NCBI RefSeq assembly: GCF_001426945.1
Contig: NZ_LMFS01000001.1
Location: forward strand, 3,403,643 to 3,450,436
Source: Pseudolabrys sp. Root1462
Lineage (GTDB): Bacteria > Pseudomonadota > Alphaproteobacteria > Rhizobiales > Xanthobacteraceae
DNA length: 46,794 nt
Direction of reading: 5' to 3'
A program made the translations under genes and the position numbers. Shown here piece by piece: positions 36,603-45,529 of the stretch. The notes under the pieces were generated by a model. That model worked only from the letters and a program-made list of their open reading frames with translations. It was not told where the DNA came from and searched no databases. Position 1 is the first letter of the stretch; every line of letters begins with the position of its first letter.

Positions 36603-37487
36603 ATGCGTAGCGCGTTGGCCCTTCTTGTCGCGATCTCGATGTCCGCCGCAGGGACTGCGGCCTGGGCTCAGAACGCCCCGGCACCCGCGGCGACGCCGGC
36701 GAAGTGCGAAAATCCGAACGCCCTTGGCGTGTCACGCGTGGTGCAGATCGATACCACCGGCGGCCCCGGCTTCGGTTTCGAACACTTCAAGGCTTATGAC
36801 TTCTTGCGCGACCACGAAGTCGTGCTGACGTTCGACGACGGTCCGTGGCCGGGTCACACGCCGGACGTGTTGAAGGCGCTGGCCGATCAGTGCACCAAGG
36901 CGCTGTTCTTCCCGATCGGCAAGCACGCCGGATATCACCCGGAAATCCTCAAGCGCGTTCGCGCCGAGGGGCACACCATCGGTTCGCACACCTGGTCGCA
37001 CAAGGATCTGTCGCGCCTCACCCAGCAGGAAGCGGTCGACGAGTTCGAAAAGGGCGTTGCCGCCGTCAGCATCGCGCTCGGCAACAAGCCGGTCGATGCC
37101 TTCTTCCGTTTCCCGGCGCTGCGTCATCCGCCGGAAATGTTGAAGTACCTTGGCGATCGTAACGTCGGCATCTTCTCGACTGACCTCGACTCCTTCGACT
37201 TCAAGACTCGCAAGCCGGAACAGGTCGTCGGCAATGTGATGAAGAAGCTGGAAAAGAACGGCAAGGGCATCATCCTGATGCACGACTTCCAGCAAGCCAC
37301 CGCCAAGGCCGCGCCGGAACTGCTCAAGCGGCTCAAGGAAGGCGGCTACAAGGTGGTGCAGATCACCGGCAAGACGCCGATCGAGCCGAAGAAGGAATAT
37401 GTCGACATGGTCTTGAAGGAGATGGGCGGCGGCCTCGACGAGGCCCGCCCGATGTCCAGCGTCATCAAGACGATCAACGAAAACTGA
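36603..37487 (+). CDS. Secreted polysaccharide deacetylase (NodB domain)
   Basis: A 294-residue exported enzyme. A signal peptide (MRSALALLVAISMSAAGTAA, cleaved near WAQ) precedes a NodB/CE4 deacetylase domain with TFDDGPWPGHT (metal and catalytic aspartates, about 79-89), HTWSHKDLSRL (metal histidines), RFPALRHPP and LMHDFQQ. CE4 enzymes remove N-acetyl groups from chitin, peptidoglycan or exopolysaccharide. The start is well supported: AGGAG 6 bases before ATG 36603. A weak promoter (TTGACT at 36532, ATGTAT 18 bases later) lies in the 211-base gap upstream. A strong terminator follows at 37521. With the GT2 enzyme it could act on one polymer, but that is inference. Confidence 0.93.
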   Translation: MRSALALLVAISMSAAGTAAWAQNAPAPAATPAKCENPNALGVSRVVQIDTTGGPGFGFEHFKAYDFLRDHEVVLTFDDGPWPGHTPDVLKALADQCTKALFFPIGKHAGYHPEILKRVRAEGHTIGSHTWSHKDLSRLTQQEAVDEFEKGVAAVSIALGNKPVDAFFRFPALRHPPEMLKYLGDRNVGIFSTDLDSFDFKTRKPEQVVGNVMKKLEKNGKGIILMHDFQQATAKAAPELLKRLKEGGYKVVQITGKTPIEPKKEYVDMVLKEMGGGLDEARPMSSVIKTINEN

Positions 37488-37520
37488 TCGGCGCTTGAAC
37501 TTCCCGCCCTTTTCGACCCG

Positions 37521-37557
37521 AACCGGTCGTGCGATATTTTCGCACGGCCGGTTTTTT
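37521..37557 (+). terminator. Strong rho-independent terminator
   Basis: Arms AACCGGTCGTGCGA (37521-37534) and TCGCACGGCCGGTT (37540-37553) pair over 14 bases with one G-U wobble around a 5-base loop, followed by a run of T. It lies 33 bases after the deacetylase stop and should end its transcript. Confidence 0.9.
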
Positions 37558-37711
37558 GCCATCTGTCGAAGCGGACCCCGCCTGCCTATCTCCGCTTGGG
37601 ATAGCGAAAGGGCCCGCCCTTGCGTTGGCACGGCATTTCGGATCAGACTTTGACCAGGCCTCGACAGCGAATCATCAGTAAGAGGCTCTAGTCACCTCCA
37701 GGGGTCTGTCG

Positions 37712-37999
37712 ATGGAATCAGCAGTCCGGAAACCTGTCCGGGCCACGAAGGACGTATCGCGAATGGCCACGATCAGCATGCCGAAGAAGGATAAAGCCGC
37801 GGAACCGGAGGTGGCCAAGGTCACCCAAACGCGGCCGACGCTGGCGCGTTTTCGACTGCAGGTCGACCGGCAGACCAAGGCGACATTCGCCTCGCTCGAT
37901 GAAGCCCGCAACGCCGCCAAGGCGATCAAAAAGGCCTTCCCTGTCGTGCAGGTATCGATTTACGACGCCGAACAAAGCACGCAGGCGAGCCTCGACTGA
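37712..37999 (+). CDS. Hypothetical 95-residue protein
   Basis: A small soluble protein I do not recognise. The first 35 residues are basic and look disordered; residues 40-90 could form a compact alpha/beta fold (RFRLQVDRQTKATFASLDEA, then AIKKAFPVVQVSIYDAEQ). There is no signal peptide or membrane segment. ATG 37712 has AGGGG about 8 bases upstream; an alternative ATG lies at MATISMPKK. It follows the deacetylase terminator by 150 bases, so it has its own promoter, and it is convergent with the exporter gene. Confidence 0.7.
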   Translation: MESAVRKPVRATKDVSRMATISMPKKDKAAEPEVAKVTQTRPTLARFRLQVDRQTKATFASLDEARNAAKAIKKAFPVVQVSIYDAEQSTQASLD

Positions 38000-38055
38000 G
38001 CGCTCGCGCTCAACGTCGCAGTCTCTGTGCCGGCGGCTGCCCCGCAGCCGCGAAA

Positions 38056-38886
38056 CTACTCGACAGCGCGCCTGCTGAAGGCCGTAAACACTGCCGAAGC
38101 CGCCGTTGCATGGTCATAGACCATCCGGCTGGCCACGACGAATAATGTCGCTGCCAGCACGAGCCGCAATGCTCGTTCCGGAACGCGGATGGCAAAGTAA
38201 CTGCCGACGAAGATGCCGGGTAAAGAACCGGCGAGCAGTGACATGATGATGTGCCAATCGACCGAGCCCATCATCCAGTGACCCATGCCGGCAATCAGGG
38301 TCAGCGGCACGGCATGTGCGATGTCGGAGCCCACGATCTTGACCATCGGCAGCCCAGGATACAGCAGCAGCAAAGCGATGACGCCGATCGCGCCGGCGCC
38401 GACCGAGGAGATCGACACCAGGACGCCGAGCGTCGCCCCGACCAGGACGGTCGCGAGGGCTGTGCGCTCCTCGCTCAATGACCCGACATGCGCGCGGTAC
38501 CATTCGACGATCGGCTGACCGAGCACCAGAACGGAAGCCGTGACGAACAGCGCAACGCCCAATACGAGTGTGATCAGGTTGCCGACCGCCTCGCTATCGA
38601 GATTCAATTGCGACAGGATCAGTAGCGTGATGCATGTCGCCGGCACGCTGCCGCTCGCCAGGCGGCGCACGATGCGCCAATCGATACTGCGGGCGAAGCC
38701 GTGCATCAGGCTACCCGCAGTCTTGGTTGCCGCCGCATATAATAGGTCGGTGCCGACCGCCGTCGCCGGATGGATGCCGAACAACAGGATGAGCAGCGGC
38801 GTCATTAGCGAACCGCCGCCCACGCCGGTCATACCAACAAGCAGACCGACGGCAAATCCCGACAGCGAGTACAGCGGATCGATCAT
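38056..38886 (-). CDS. TSUP-family (TauE/SafE) anion exporter
   Basis: A 276-residue inner-membrane protein of the sulfite/sulfoacetate exporter family, with about eight hydrophobic segments in two repeats. VGMTGVGGGSLMTPLLILLF at the N-terminus and the corresponding ISSVGAGAIGVIALLLLYPG in the second half are the family repeat motifs. The substrate could be sulfite, sulfonates or another anion. ATG 38886 opens the first helix; the frame extends to 38946 without support. It is divergent from the pfkB-family gene, and an FNR/FixK-type box lies in the shared 213-base region. Confidence 0.92.
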   Translation of the reverse strand: MIDPLYSLSGFAVGLLVGMTGVGGGSLMTPLLILLFGIHPATAVGTDLLYAAATKTAGSLMHGFARSIDWRIVRRLASGSVPATCITLLILSQLNLDSEAVGNLITLVLGVALFVTASVLVLGQPIVEWYRAHVGSLSEERTALATVLVGATLGVLVSISSVGAGAIGVIALLLLYPGLPMVKIVGSDIAHAVPLTLIAGMGHWMMGSVDWHIIMSLLAGSLPGIFVGSYFAIRVPERALRLVLAATLFVVASRMVYDHATAASAVFTAFSRRAVE

Positions 38887-38959
38887 CGACACCCCGTCGC
38901 CGCGGAAAGCGGCGTTTGATCTAAGCACACTGGTCGGGAACGGCAATTGTGACTACGCG

Positions 38960-38973
38960 TTGAACTGCGTCAA
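38960..38973. promoter_or_regulatory. FNR/FixK-type binding box between the exporter and kinase genes
   Basis: TTGAACTGCGTCAA has the TTGA-N6-TCAA form of FNR, FnrN and FixK sites, with five matching bases in each arm end (TTGAA and GTCAA give TTGA/TCAA). It lies between divergent genes at 38886 and 39100. TTGACA at 38981 could be a -35, but no good -10 follows at 17 bases. Control by oxygen limitation of either gene is inferred. Confidence 0.55.
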
Positions 38974-39099
38974 TTGGCGCTTGACAATGCTGCCGTTGGA
39001 ATTTTGTTGAGTATTCCGCAGAAAATGCGATCAAAAATGTCCAATTGGTCCGCTGACGGCCTGTAACGACGAAATGCCGCGCCCAACGGAAGGCTCACC

Positions 39100-40047
39100 G
39101 TGCCTGACATCATTACAATCACCATCAATCCGGCCGTGGACATTTTCTTCAATGTCGAGAAGGTCGAGCCGACGACAAAGATGCGATGCTCGGCGCCGAA
39201 GCGCGATCCTGGCGGCGGCGGCATCAACGTCGCGCGTGTCGTGAGCCGCCTCGGCGGCGACGCTACCGCCATATACCCGGTCGGCGGCTCGATCGGCAGG
39301 CTGCTGCAGAAACTGCTCGATCGCGAGGGCATCGATAGCCTTGTTACGCCGTCGCATGTCGAGACCCGTGAGAACTTTACGGCCTACGAGACGAGCAGCG
39401 GCGATCAATATCGCTTCGTACTCCCGGGCTCGACGCTTCATCGTGCGGAATGGGAGGCCTGCTTGAGCACGATGACGAAGTTGAAGGACAAGCCGCGGTT
39501 TGTGGTCGCCAGCGGCAGCATTCCGCCCGGCGTGCCCGACGATTATTTCGCGCGCGTGGTTCGCGAGGCCAAGCGACTCGGTGCACAGAGTGTCGTCGAT
39601 ACGTCGGGCGACGCGCTCAAGGCCGCGCTCGAAGAATGCATCGATATCGTCAAGCCCAATGTCAATGAACTGAGTGCATTCACCGGTACCACGCTCGACA
39701 GCGATCACGCCCGCATCGCCGCTTGTCGCGAACTGATCGCCGGCGGGCGCGTGAAAATGGTGGCGTTGACCCTTGGCGCCGACGGGGCGCTGCTGGTGAC
39801 GAAAGACGACGTCTTCAAGGCCGCGCCGATGAAGATCGAAGTCGTCAGCGCCGTCGGTGCTGGCGACAGCTTTCTCGGAGGGCTGGTCTGGGCCCTCTCG
39901 GACGGGCAGACGCCCAGGGACGCGTTCCGTGTCGCCGTTGCCGCGGGCTCGGCCGCGGTGATGAGCCCCGGCACCGAATTATGCAGCCATGCGGATGTCA
40001 AGAGGCTCGCGCCGAGGGTCGAAATCGAAGAGATCCAAACCGCTTAA
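39100..40047 (+). CDS. PfkB-family sugar-phosphate kinase
   Basis: A 315-residue ribokinase-fold kinase. TITINPAVDIFFNV at the start, DPGGGGINVARVVSRLGG (about 36), KPNVNELSAFTG and GAGDSFLGGLVWAL (about 253, with the catalytic aspartate) match 1-phosphofructokinase and 6-phosphofructokinase 2. Which sugar phosphate is used cannot be told. The start is a GTG at 39100 with GGAAGG upstream. The FNR/FixK-type box 130 bases upstream suggests expression under low oxygen, as in other alphaproteobacteria where pfkB-type genes sit in fermentative or microaerobic regulons. It ends 6 bases before the convergent cyclase gene. Confidence 0.92.
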   Translation: MPDIITITINPAVDIFFNVEKVEPTTKMRCSAPKRDPGGGGINVARVVSRLGGDATAIYPVGGSIGRLLQKLLDREGIDSLVTPSHVETRENFTAYETSSGDQYRFVLPGSTLHRAEWEACLSTMTKLKDKPRFVVASGSIPPGVPDDYFARVVREAKRLGAQSVVDTSGDALKAALEECIDIVKPNVNELSAFTGTTLDSDHARIAACRELIAGGRVKMVALTLGADGALLVTKDDVFKAAPMKIEVVSAVGAGDSFLGGLVWALSDGQTPRDAFRVAVAAGSAAVMSPGTELCSHADVKRLAPRVEIEEIQTA

Positions 40048-40053
40048 CGCCTG

Positions 40054-42285
40054 TTATTTGGTCTCGAGCGCGAAGACGCCGTTCCAGTCGACCGGCGGCT
40101 CGTCCTTCTGGAAGCTGGCGATGCGCAGCGTGTAGATGTCGACCAGCCGGTCCAGCCCAAACGGCTTGGCGGCCTCGCGACAGCGCAGAATGAACTGCTC
40201 GGCGCCTTCGAAATCGCGCCTCCGATAGTGCTGGAGCATGTCGCTGAATACACGCTTCAACGCCTGGTAGTTTTCGCTGGCGGCGACCTCGGCATCGCCC
40301 AGCACGGTGTAGACGGTCTCGGGCTCGGTCTTGCCCTTGACGGTGATGACATCGAGTTCGAGCAGCGCGAACTTGTCGGCGACCGCCTGCGCGGTGCGCG
40401 CGCCGACGATGATGCGGACGCCATAGTTCTTCGACTGACCCTCCAGGCGCGAGGCCAGGTTCACCGGATCGCCGAGCACCGAGTAGTTGAAGCGCAGGTC
40501 CGAGCCCATATTGCCGACCACGCAGCGCCCGGTGTTGATGCCGATGCCGACATTGATCGGAATGAACCGCTGACCGGATTCGCTCGCCTCGCGTTCGCGC
40601 CGCGCATTCAGTGTTTCCACCTTGCGCAACATTTCCAGCGCCGCGCGGCAGGCGTTGACCTCGTGATGCGTGTCGTGCAGCGGCGCGTTCCAGAACGCCA
40701 TGACGGCGTCACCTATATATTTGTCGATCGTGCCGTTGTTCTCGATGATGGCGTTGGTCAGCGGCGTCAGGAAGTTGTTCATCAAGGTCGTCAAGCCTTG
40801 AGGATCATCCTTGTACAGTTCAGAGATCGTGGTGAAGCCGCGCACGTCCGAGAACATGATGGTCATGTTGCGGTCTTCGCCGCCGAGCGTCAGCTTTTCA
40901 TGCGAGTGCGCCAACTGTGATACCAGCTCGGGCGCAAGATATTGCCCGAAGGCCGTGCGGATACGGTGACGCTGCAATTGCTCGCGGAAGTAATTGATGA
41001 ACATCAGCGCCAGATAGACGAGGAAGGTGGCGAGCAGCGGGAAAGTCGCGTCGAGCAGAATGCGCTTTTCGGTGAAGAACAGCCACGAGCCAGCGGCCAA
41101 GGCGGCGCCGACGATCGCCCCCAAACCGAGCATCGGCGCCGCGCCGAGGATCGGCCCGAGCGCGATGATGCCGAGCCCGAACAGCACGGTGACGGCCAGC
41201 TCGCCGCCGATGGCATAGCCGGGCCGCGCCAGCACCGCATTCGACAGGATACTCTCGAGCACCTGCGCATGCACTTCGACGCCGGACATCGCCGGGTCGA
41301 TTGGGGTCGCCTTGATATCGCGCAGGCCGACCGCGGAGGTGCCGATCAGCACCAGTTTGCGGGCGATGCGATCCGGCGGCACGCGGTCTTCGAGAATATC
41401 CTTGGCCGAGACGAAACGGTTGGCGTCGTAGGGCGCGAAATGGATCCAGAGCTGGCCGTTGCCGTCGGTCGGCATCTCGAGCGCCGGAATCGCGACGCTG
41501 CGCACGCCGGCGGCGTCGCTTTTGATGCGGAAGGCGCCGGCGCCGGTGACGACGCGCAGCATTTCCAGTGTCAGCGCCGGTGTCATCATGTCACGCGCGA
41601 CGATCGTCATCGGCACGCGCCGGACGATGCCATCGGGCTCCGGCTGGATCGTCAGCATGCCGCGGCCGGCAGCGGCCTGTTCGAGCGCCGGAATGTTGCC
41701 GATCATCCCGGGATAGTTGATCAGGAAACGCTTGGGGTCCGGCCCCATCATGGCAAAGCCGACGACGGGCGGCGCGGCCGCGCCCTCGCTCAGGTTGAGG
41801 TGATGGCCGGATTCGCCGAGCACGACGCGCGAATGCCGGATGGCATCGGCGAAAACCGCGTCATTGTCCGGCAACTTCGCCAGTTGCGCGCGCGTTGCCG
41901 CATCGAGATTGCGGAAACTGTCGGCGGCGACGGCCGGCGACATGCGATCTGGTTCGGCGAAGATAATATCGAAGGCAACGACGGCCGCGCCCATGCGCGT
42001 GAGCCTGGTGACGAGGTCGGCAAGCACAGTGCGCGGCCACGGCCACTGCCCGATGCTCTTGAGGCTGGCTTCGTCGATGTCGACGATCACCGCCGGACGA
42101 AGTGTCGCCTCGCGCGGTTGGACGCGCTGATAGAGGTCGAAAGTGCGGCTGCGCAGCGCTTCGAGCGGCGCCGGATCCCAGATGCGCAACATGACCAGCG
42201 CCGCCAGCAGCAACAGGCAGATCACCCGGCCGAGGCCGAACTGGCGCCCGAACTGTTTGAGCGCTTCTGTCAAGGAGCGACTCAT
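40054..42285 (-). CDS. CHASE2-class III adenylate cyclase
   Basis: A 743-residue membrane sensor-cyclase. One transmembrane helix (about 20-37) is followed by a periplasmic CHASE2 domain (about 45-345; RTFDLYQRVQPRE, WPWPRTVLADL, GLRDIKATPID), three helices (about 358-440), and a class III cyclase domain. FSDVRGFT (about 477) and YIGDAVMAFW (about 520) carry metal aspartates. The lysine of DKYIGDAV and the aspartate of LGDPVNLASR (about 602) are adenine-specifying residues, so ATP is the likely substrate. Start ATG 42285 overlaps the HlyD stop by 4 bases. It is the last gene of the type I secretion operon, an uncommon partner. Confidence 0.94.
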   Translation of the reverse strand: MSRSLTEALKQFGRQFGLGRVICLLLLAALVMLRIWDPAPLEALRSRTFDLYQRVQPREATLRPAVIVDIDEASLKSIGQWPWPRTVLADLVTRLTRMGAAVVAFDIIFAEPDRMSPAVAADSFRNLDAATRAQLAKLPDNDAVFADAIRHSRVVLGESGHHLNLSEGAAAPPVVGFAMMGPDPKRFLINYPGMIGNIPALEQAAAGRGMLTIQPEPDGIVRRVPMTIVARDMMTPALTLEMLRVVTGAGAFRIKSDAAGVRSVAIPALEMPTDGNGQLWIHFAPYDANRFVSAKDILEDRVPPDRIARKLVLIGTSAVGLRDIKATPIDPAMSGVEVHAQVLESILSNAVLARPGYAIGGELAVTVLFGLGIIALGPILGAAPMLGLGAIVGAALAAGSWLFFTEKRILLDATFPLLATFLVYLALMFINYFREQLQRHRIRTAFGQYLAPELVSQLAHSHEKLTLGGEDRNMTIMFSDVRGFTTISELYKDDPQGLTTLMNNFLTPLTNAIIENNGTIDKYIGDAVMAFWNAPLHDTHHEVNACRAALEMLRKVETLNARREREASESGQRFIPINVGIGINTGRCVVGNMGSDLRFNYSVLGDPVNLASRLEGQSKNYGVRIIVGARTAQAVADKFALLELDVITVKGKTEPETVYTVLGDAEVAASENYQALKRVFSDMLQHYRRRDFEGAEQFILRCREAAKPFGLDRLVDIYTLRIASFQKDEPPVDWNGVFALETK

Positions 42286-43598
42286 TTCTCGCGGAAGGCG
42301 CGCATGAACTGATCCTGCAGCGGCTTCATCAAATAAGAAATGACCGTGCGCTCGCCGGTCTGCACGAAGGCTTCGACCGGCATGCCGGGCAGCAGCTTGA
42401 GGTCATCGAGCTTCTGCAACGCTTCGGCCGGCAGACTGATGCGGATGGTATAGTAGCTCGCGCCGGTGCGCTGATCCGTCGAGGTATCGGCGGAAACGCG
42501 CGTCACTTCGCCGTTGATTTCGGGCGTGGTGCGCGCATCGAAGGCCGAGAAGCGCAGCACCGCGGCCTGGCCGACCTTGACCTGAGCGATATCCTGCGGC
42601 TGCACCTTGGCCTCGACCTGCAGTTTGGCAGAGTCGGGCACGATGTACATGATCGGATCGCCGGCGGTGATGACGCCGCCGACAGTGTGAACCGCCGACT
42701 GGAAGACAAAACCCGTCTGCGGCGCCCGGATATCGGTGCGGCGCAACTGGTCCTCGGCGGTGATCTTGCGCTCGACGAATTCGCCGATCTTGCTGTCGGT
42801 TTCGCGCAATTCCTTGGCGACGTCGCTCGACAGATTCTGGTCTATCTGGATGATCTGCAAGCGGATTTCGGAGATTTTGCCCTTCGACTGCGCCGCAGTC
42901 GCAACGAGTTGCGCGCGCTCGCCGCCGAGGCGCGCGGTCTCGCGCTCGAGCTGGGTGAGCCGCGTCAACTGCACCAGGTTGCGCTTGTAGAGATCACGCA
43001 CGCCTTCGAGTTCGCGGCTGATCAGATCGATTTCCTGGCTTTTGGCGGCCTGCTGCGCCTCGATGCCACCGATCTCTTCCTCGAGCTGTTTGACGCGCTG
43101 CGTGAGCTGCGCCTTCTGTCCGAGACGTTCGGCGCGGCGCAACTCGAACAGCTTTCGCTCGCTCGCCATGGTGTCGGCGACGTCGGCGTCCGTGGCTCGC
43201 CTCATGAGATCGGCGGGGAACGCGATCGTGTCGGCGCCATCGCGCTCGGCTTCGAGCCGGGCCTTTCGCGCCACCGCCTGGTCGAGCCCCTTGGTCACGA
43301 TCGCCAAGTTGGCGCGCATCACCGTCTCGTCGAGCCGCACCAGCACATCGCCGGATTTGACATAGTCGCCGTCATGGACGCGCAGGTCGCCGACAATGCC
43401 GCCGGTCGGATGCTGCACCTTCTGAACATTCTGATCGACGACAATCGAGCCTTGTGCGATCAAGGCGCCCGCCAGTTTCACGGTCGCCGCCCAGCCGCCG
43501 ACTCCGCCGCCCAGGAACAGCACGATCATCAGGCCGACGATCAGGTGGCGGCGAATCGACGCCTGCGCGCTGGATGATGGTCCGCGGTCGGCGTTCAT
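42282..43598 (-). CDS. HlyD-family type I secretion periplasmic adaptor
   Basis: A 438-residue membrane fusion protein of the PrtE/HlyD type. One transmembrane anchor (LIVGLMIVLFLGGGVGGW, about 18-36) is followed by a lipoyl-like segment (HPTGGIVGDLRVHDGDYVKS), a long coiled coil (about 100-290, rich in E, R, Q and L) and the C-terminal beta-barrel region (DPIMYIVPDSAKLQVEAKVQ). It joins the ABC exporter to an outer-membrane TolC-like channel, not seen here. The start ATG 43598 overlaps the ABC gene stop, and its stop overlaps the cyclase start, each by 4 bases. Confidence 0.95.
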   Translation of the reverse strand: MNADRGPSSSAQASIRRHLIVGLMIVLFLGGGVGGWAATVKLAGALIAQGSIVVDQNVQKVQHPTGGIVGDLRVHDGDYVKSGDVLVRLDETVMRANLAIVTKGLDQAVARKARLEAERDGADTIAFPADLMRRATDADVADTMASERKLFELRRAERLGQKAQLTQRVKQLEEEIGGIEAQQAAKSQEIDLISRELEGVRDLYKRNLVQLTRLTQLERETARLGGERAQLVATAAQSKGKISEIRLQIIQIDQNLSSDVAKELRETDSKIGEFVERKITAEDQLRRTDIRAPQTGFVFQSAVHTVGGVITAGDPIMYIVPDSAKLQVEAKVQPQDIAQVKVGQAAVLRFSAFDARTTPEINGEVTRVSADTSTDQRTGASYYTIRISLPAEALQKLDDLKLLPGMPVEAFVQTGERTVISYLMKPLQDQFMRAFREK

Positions 43599-45367
43599 GC
43601 GCTCGCGCCCCCGCTCTTCTCGGGACGGATGCCGATCGGCGTCGGCGCTGCGGCGCCCGGCGGCCTTTGCAGCACCTTGGACAGCACTTCATCCTTCGGA
43701 CCGCAGGCCTGCGCCCGGCCCTGGTTCATGACGAGAATCTGATCGACCCCGGCGATCGCGCTCGGCCGGTGCGCGATGACGACGACAATGCCCTTGCGCT
43801 CCCGAATGCCGAGAATGGCGCGGGTGAGCGCTGCGTCGCCATCCGAATCGAGATGCGAGTTCGGCTCATCGAGCACCACCAGAAACGGGTCGCGATACAC
43901 CGCGCGCGCCAGCGCCACGCGTTGCGCCTGGCCTGCCGAGAGCGCAGCGCCCTGCTCGCCGACCGGCGTCTCGTAACCTTGCGGCAGACCGACGATCATC
44001 TCGTGGACGCCGACCGCCTTGGCGGCGGCGATCACCGCTTCGCCGTCCGGCTGAGGCTCGAAACGGGCAATATTGTCGGCGACCGTGCCCGCGAGCAGTT
44101 CGATATCCTGCGGCAGATAACCGATGTGCCGGCCGAGCACGTCGGGCGACCACTGGTCGAGCGCGGCGCCGTCGAGCCGCACCTTGCCGCGCACCGGGTG
44201 CCAGACGCCGACCAGCATGCGGGCCAGCGACGATTTACCGGAACCGCTCTGGCCGATAACGCCGAGCCCCTGCCCGGCCTCGAGCTTGAAGGCAATATCC
44301 TGCACCAGGACCTTGGTCGTGCCGGGCGCCGTCGCCGAGATGTTCTCGACAGTCAGGCGGTGCGCCGGGGCTGGCAATTCCATCGGCTGCGGCAATGCGG
44401 GCATGGCTTCGAGCAGTTGGCTCAGCCGCTTCCAGCTTTGCCTGGCCGCGGCAAAGCCCTTCCAGTTGGCGATGGCGAGATCGACCGGCGCCAGCGCACG
44501 CGCGCTCAGGATCGAACTGGCGATGATGATGCCGGCGGTCGCCTGCTGGTTGATGACAAGGTAAGCGCCGACCGCGAGCACGACGGACTGCAGCAGCATG
44601 CGCAGGACTTTCGAGGCCGAACCGAGGCCGCCGCCGATGTCGCTGCTGCGCTGCTGGCTGCGCATGTAGCGGTCGTTGGCTTCAGCCCAACGCGCCGCGA
44701 TGCGCGGCACCATGCCCATGGCGACAAGCGCTTCGGCATTGCGCCGGCTCGCTTCGGCAAGGCCGTTGCGGACCGTCGCGGCCTCGGCGGCGCTCTTCGT
44801 CGGCGCCTTTGTCATCATCTCGGTGGCGAGTGTGAGTGCGACCAGGATGATGGCGCCGGCAAGCGCGGTGAAGCCGATCAGCGGATGAAAGGCAAAGCAG
44901 ATCGCGAGATAGAGCGGGATCCAGGGCAGATCGAACAGCGCCACCGGCCCGAGGCCCGACAGATAGGAGCGGACAGCGTCAAGATCGCGGAGCGGCTGCG
45001 TGCCGTCGCCGCGGCCGCCGGTGCGCAAGGGAAGCCGCACCAGCGTGTCGTACACGCGGCCGCTGAGCGCCTCATCGAGCGCCCCGCCGACGCGAGCAAG
45101 GATACGGCTGCGAATGGCGTCGAGCACGCCAAGCGCGGCAAACAGGAAGACGATGAGCATCAGAAGCCCGACAAGCGTCGGCAGGCTCCGGCTCGGCAAC
45201 ACGCGGTCATAGACCTCGAGCATGAACATGGAGCCGGTGAGCATGAGAATGTTGCTCATGCCGGAGACCAGGGCCGTGCCGATAAAGGCGCCGCGGCAGG
45301 CGGCAAGCGCGGCCGAGAGTTCGGAACGCGGCGGCGAATGGCGTCGGATGGGCGGACTGTTCAGCAT
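43595..45367 (-). CDS. Type I secretion ABC transporter (PrtD-like)
   Basis: A 590-residue exporter half-transporter with an N-terminal membrane domain of about six helices and a C-terminal ATPase. Walker A is GQSGSGKSSL (about 369), the signature LSAGQAQRVALARA (about 472, A in place of the usual G) and Walker B LVVLDEPNSHLD (about 493), with the H-loop in VVIAHRPS. It matches the PrtD/AprD family that exports RTX proteins and proteases. ATG 45367 (MLNSPPIRRH) is chosen; the frame continues to 45469, and the GGGGAG upstream is rather distant. The RTX gene at 45530 is the likely substrate gene, 162 bases upstream. No outer-membrane channel gene is seen. Confidence 0.94.
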   Translation of the reverse strand: MLNSPPIRRHSPPRSELSAALAACRGAFIGTALVSGMSNILMLTGSMFMLEVYDRVLPSRSLPTLVGLLMLIVFLFAALGVLDAIRSRILARVGGALDEALSGRVYDTLVRLPLRTGGRGDGTQPLRDLDAVRSYLSGLGPVALFDLPWIPLYLAICFAFHPLIGFTALAGAIILVALTLATEMMTKAPTKSAAEAATVRNGLAEASRRNAEALVAMGMVPRIAARWAEANDRYMRSQQRSSDIGGGLGSASKVLRMLLQSVVLAVGAYLVINQQATAGIIIASSILSARALAPVDLAIANWKGFAAARQSWKRLSQLLEAMPALPQPMELPAPAHRLTVENISATAPGTTKVLVQDIAFKLEAGQGLGVIGQSGSGKSSLARMLVGVWHPVRGKVRLDGAALDQWSPDVLGRHIGYLPQDIELLAGTVADNIARFEPQPDGEAVIAAAKAVGVHEMIVGLPQGYETPVGEQGAALSAGQAQRVALARAVYRDPFLVVLDEPNSHLDSDGDAALTRAILGIRERKGIVVVIAHRPSAIAGVDQILVMNQGRAQACGPKDEVLSKVLQRPPGAAAPTPIGIRPEKSGGASA

Positions 45368-45529
45368 GGCAGCGGATTGGCTCCCCAACGCCGGCCAATT
45401 CCTCGGCAGATCGGCCCGCGCTGGCAATTGTGCCACGAAACCGGCAGAAAGTCGCCCGTGGAAACACAAGAAAAGTTAATAACGGCAACCACTTGCGCCA
45501 CCGTGCGACGCCTTTGGGCGATACAGGGC

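Noticed and set aside
40942-42312. A 456-codon plus-strand frame over the cyclase gene
   Set aside because: Antisense to the CHASE2-cyclase, with no recognisable domain and a composition typical of a high-GC shadow.
43595-45367. A defective ABC signature (LSAGQ instead of LSGGQ)
   Set aside because: This variant is common in type I exporters and other motifs are intact, so loss of function is not supported.
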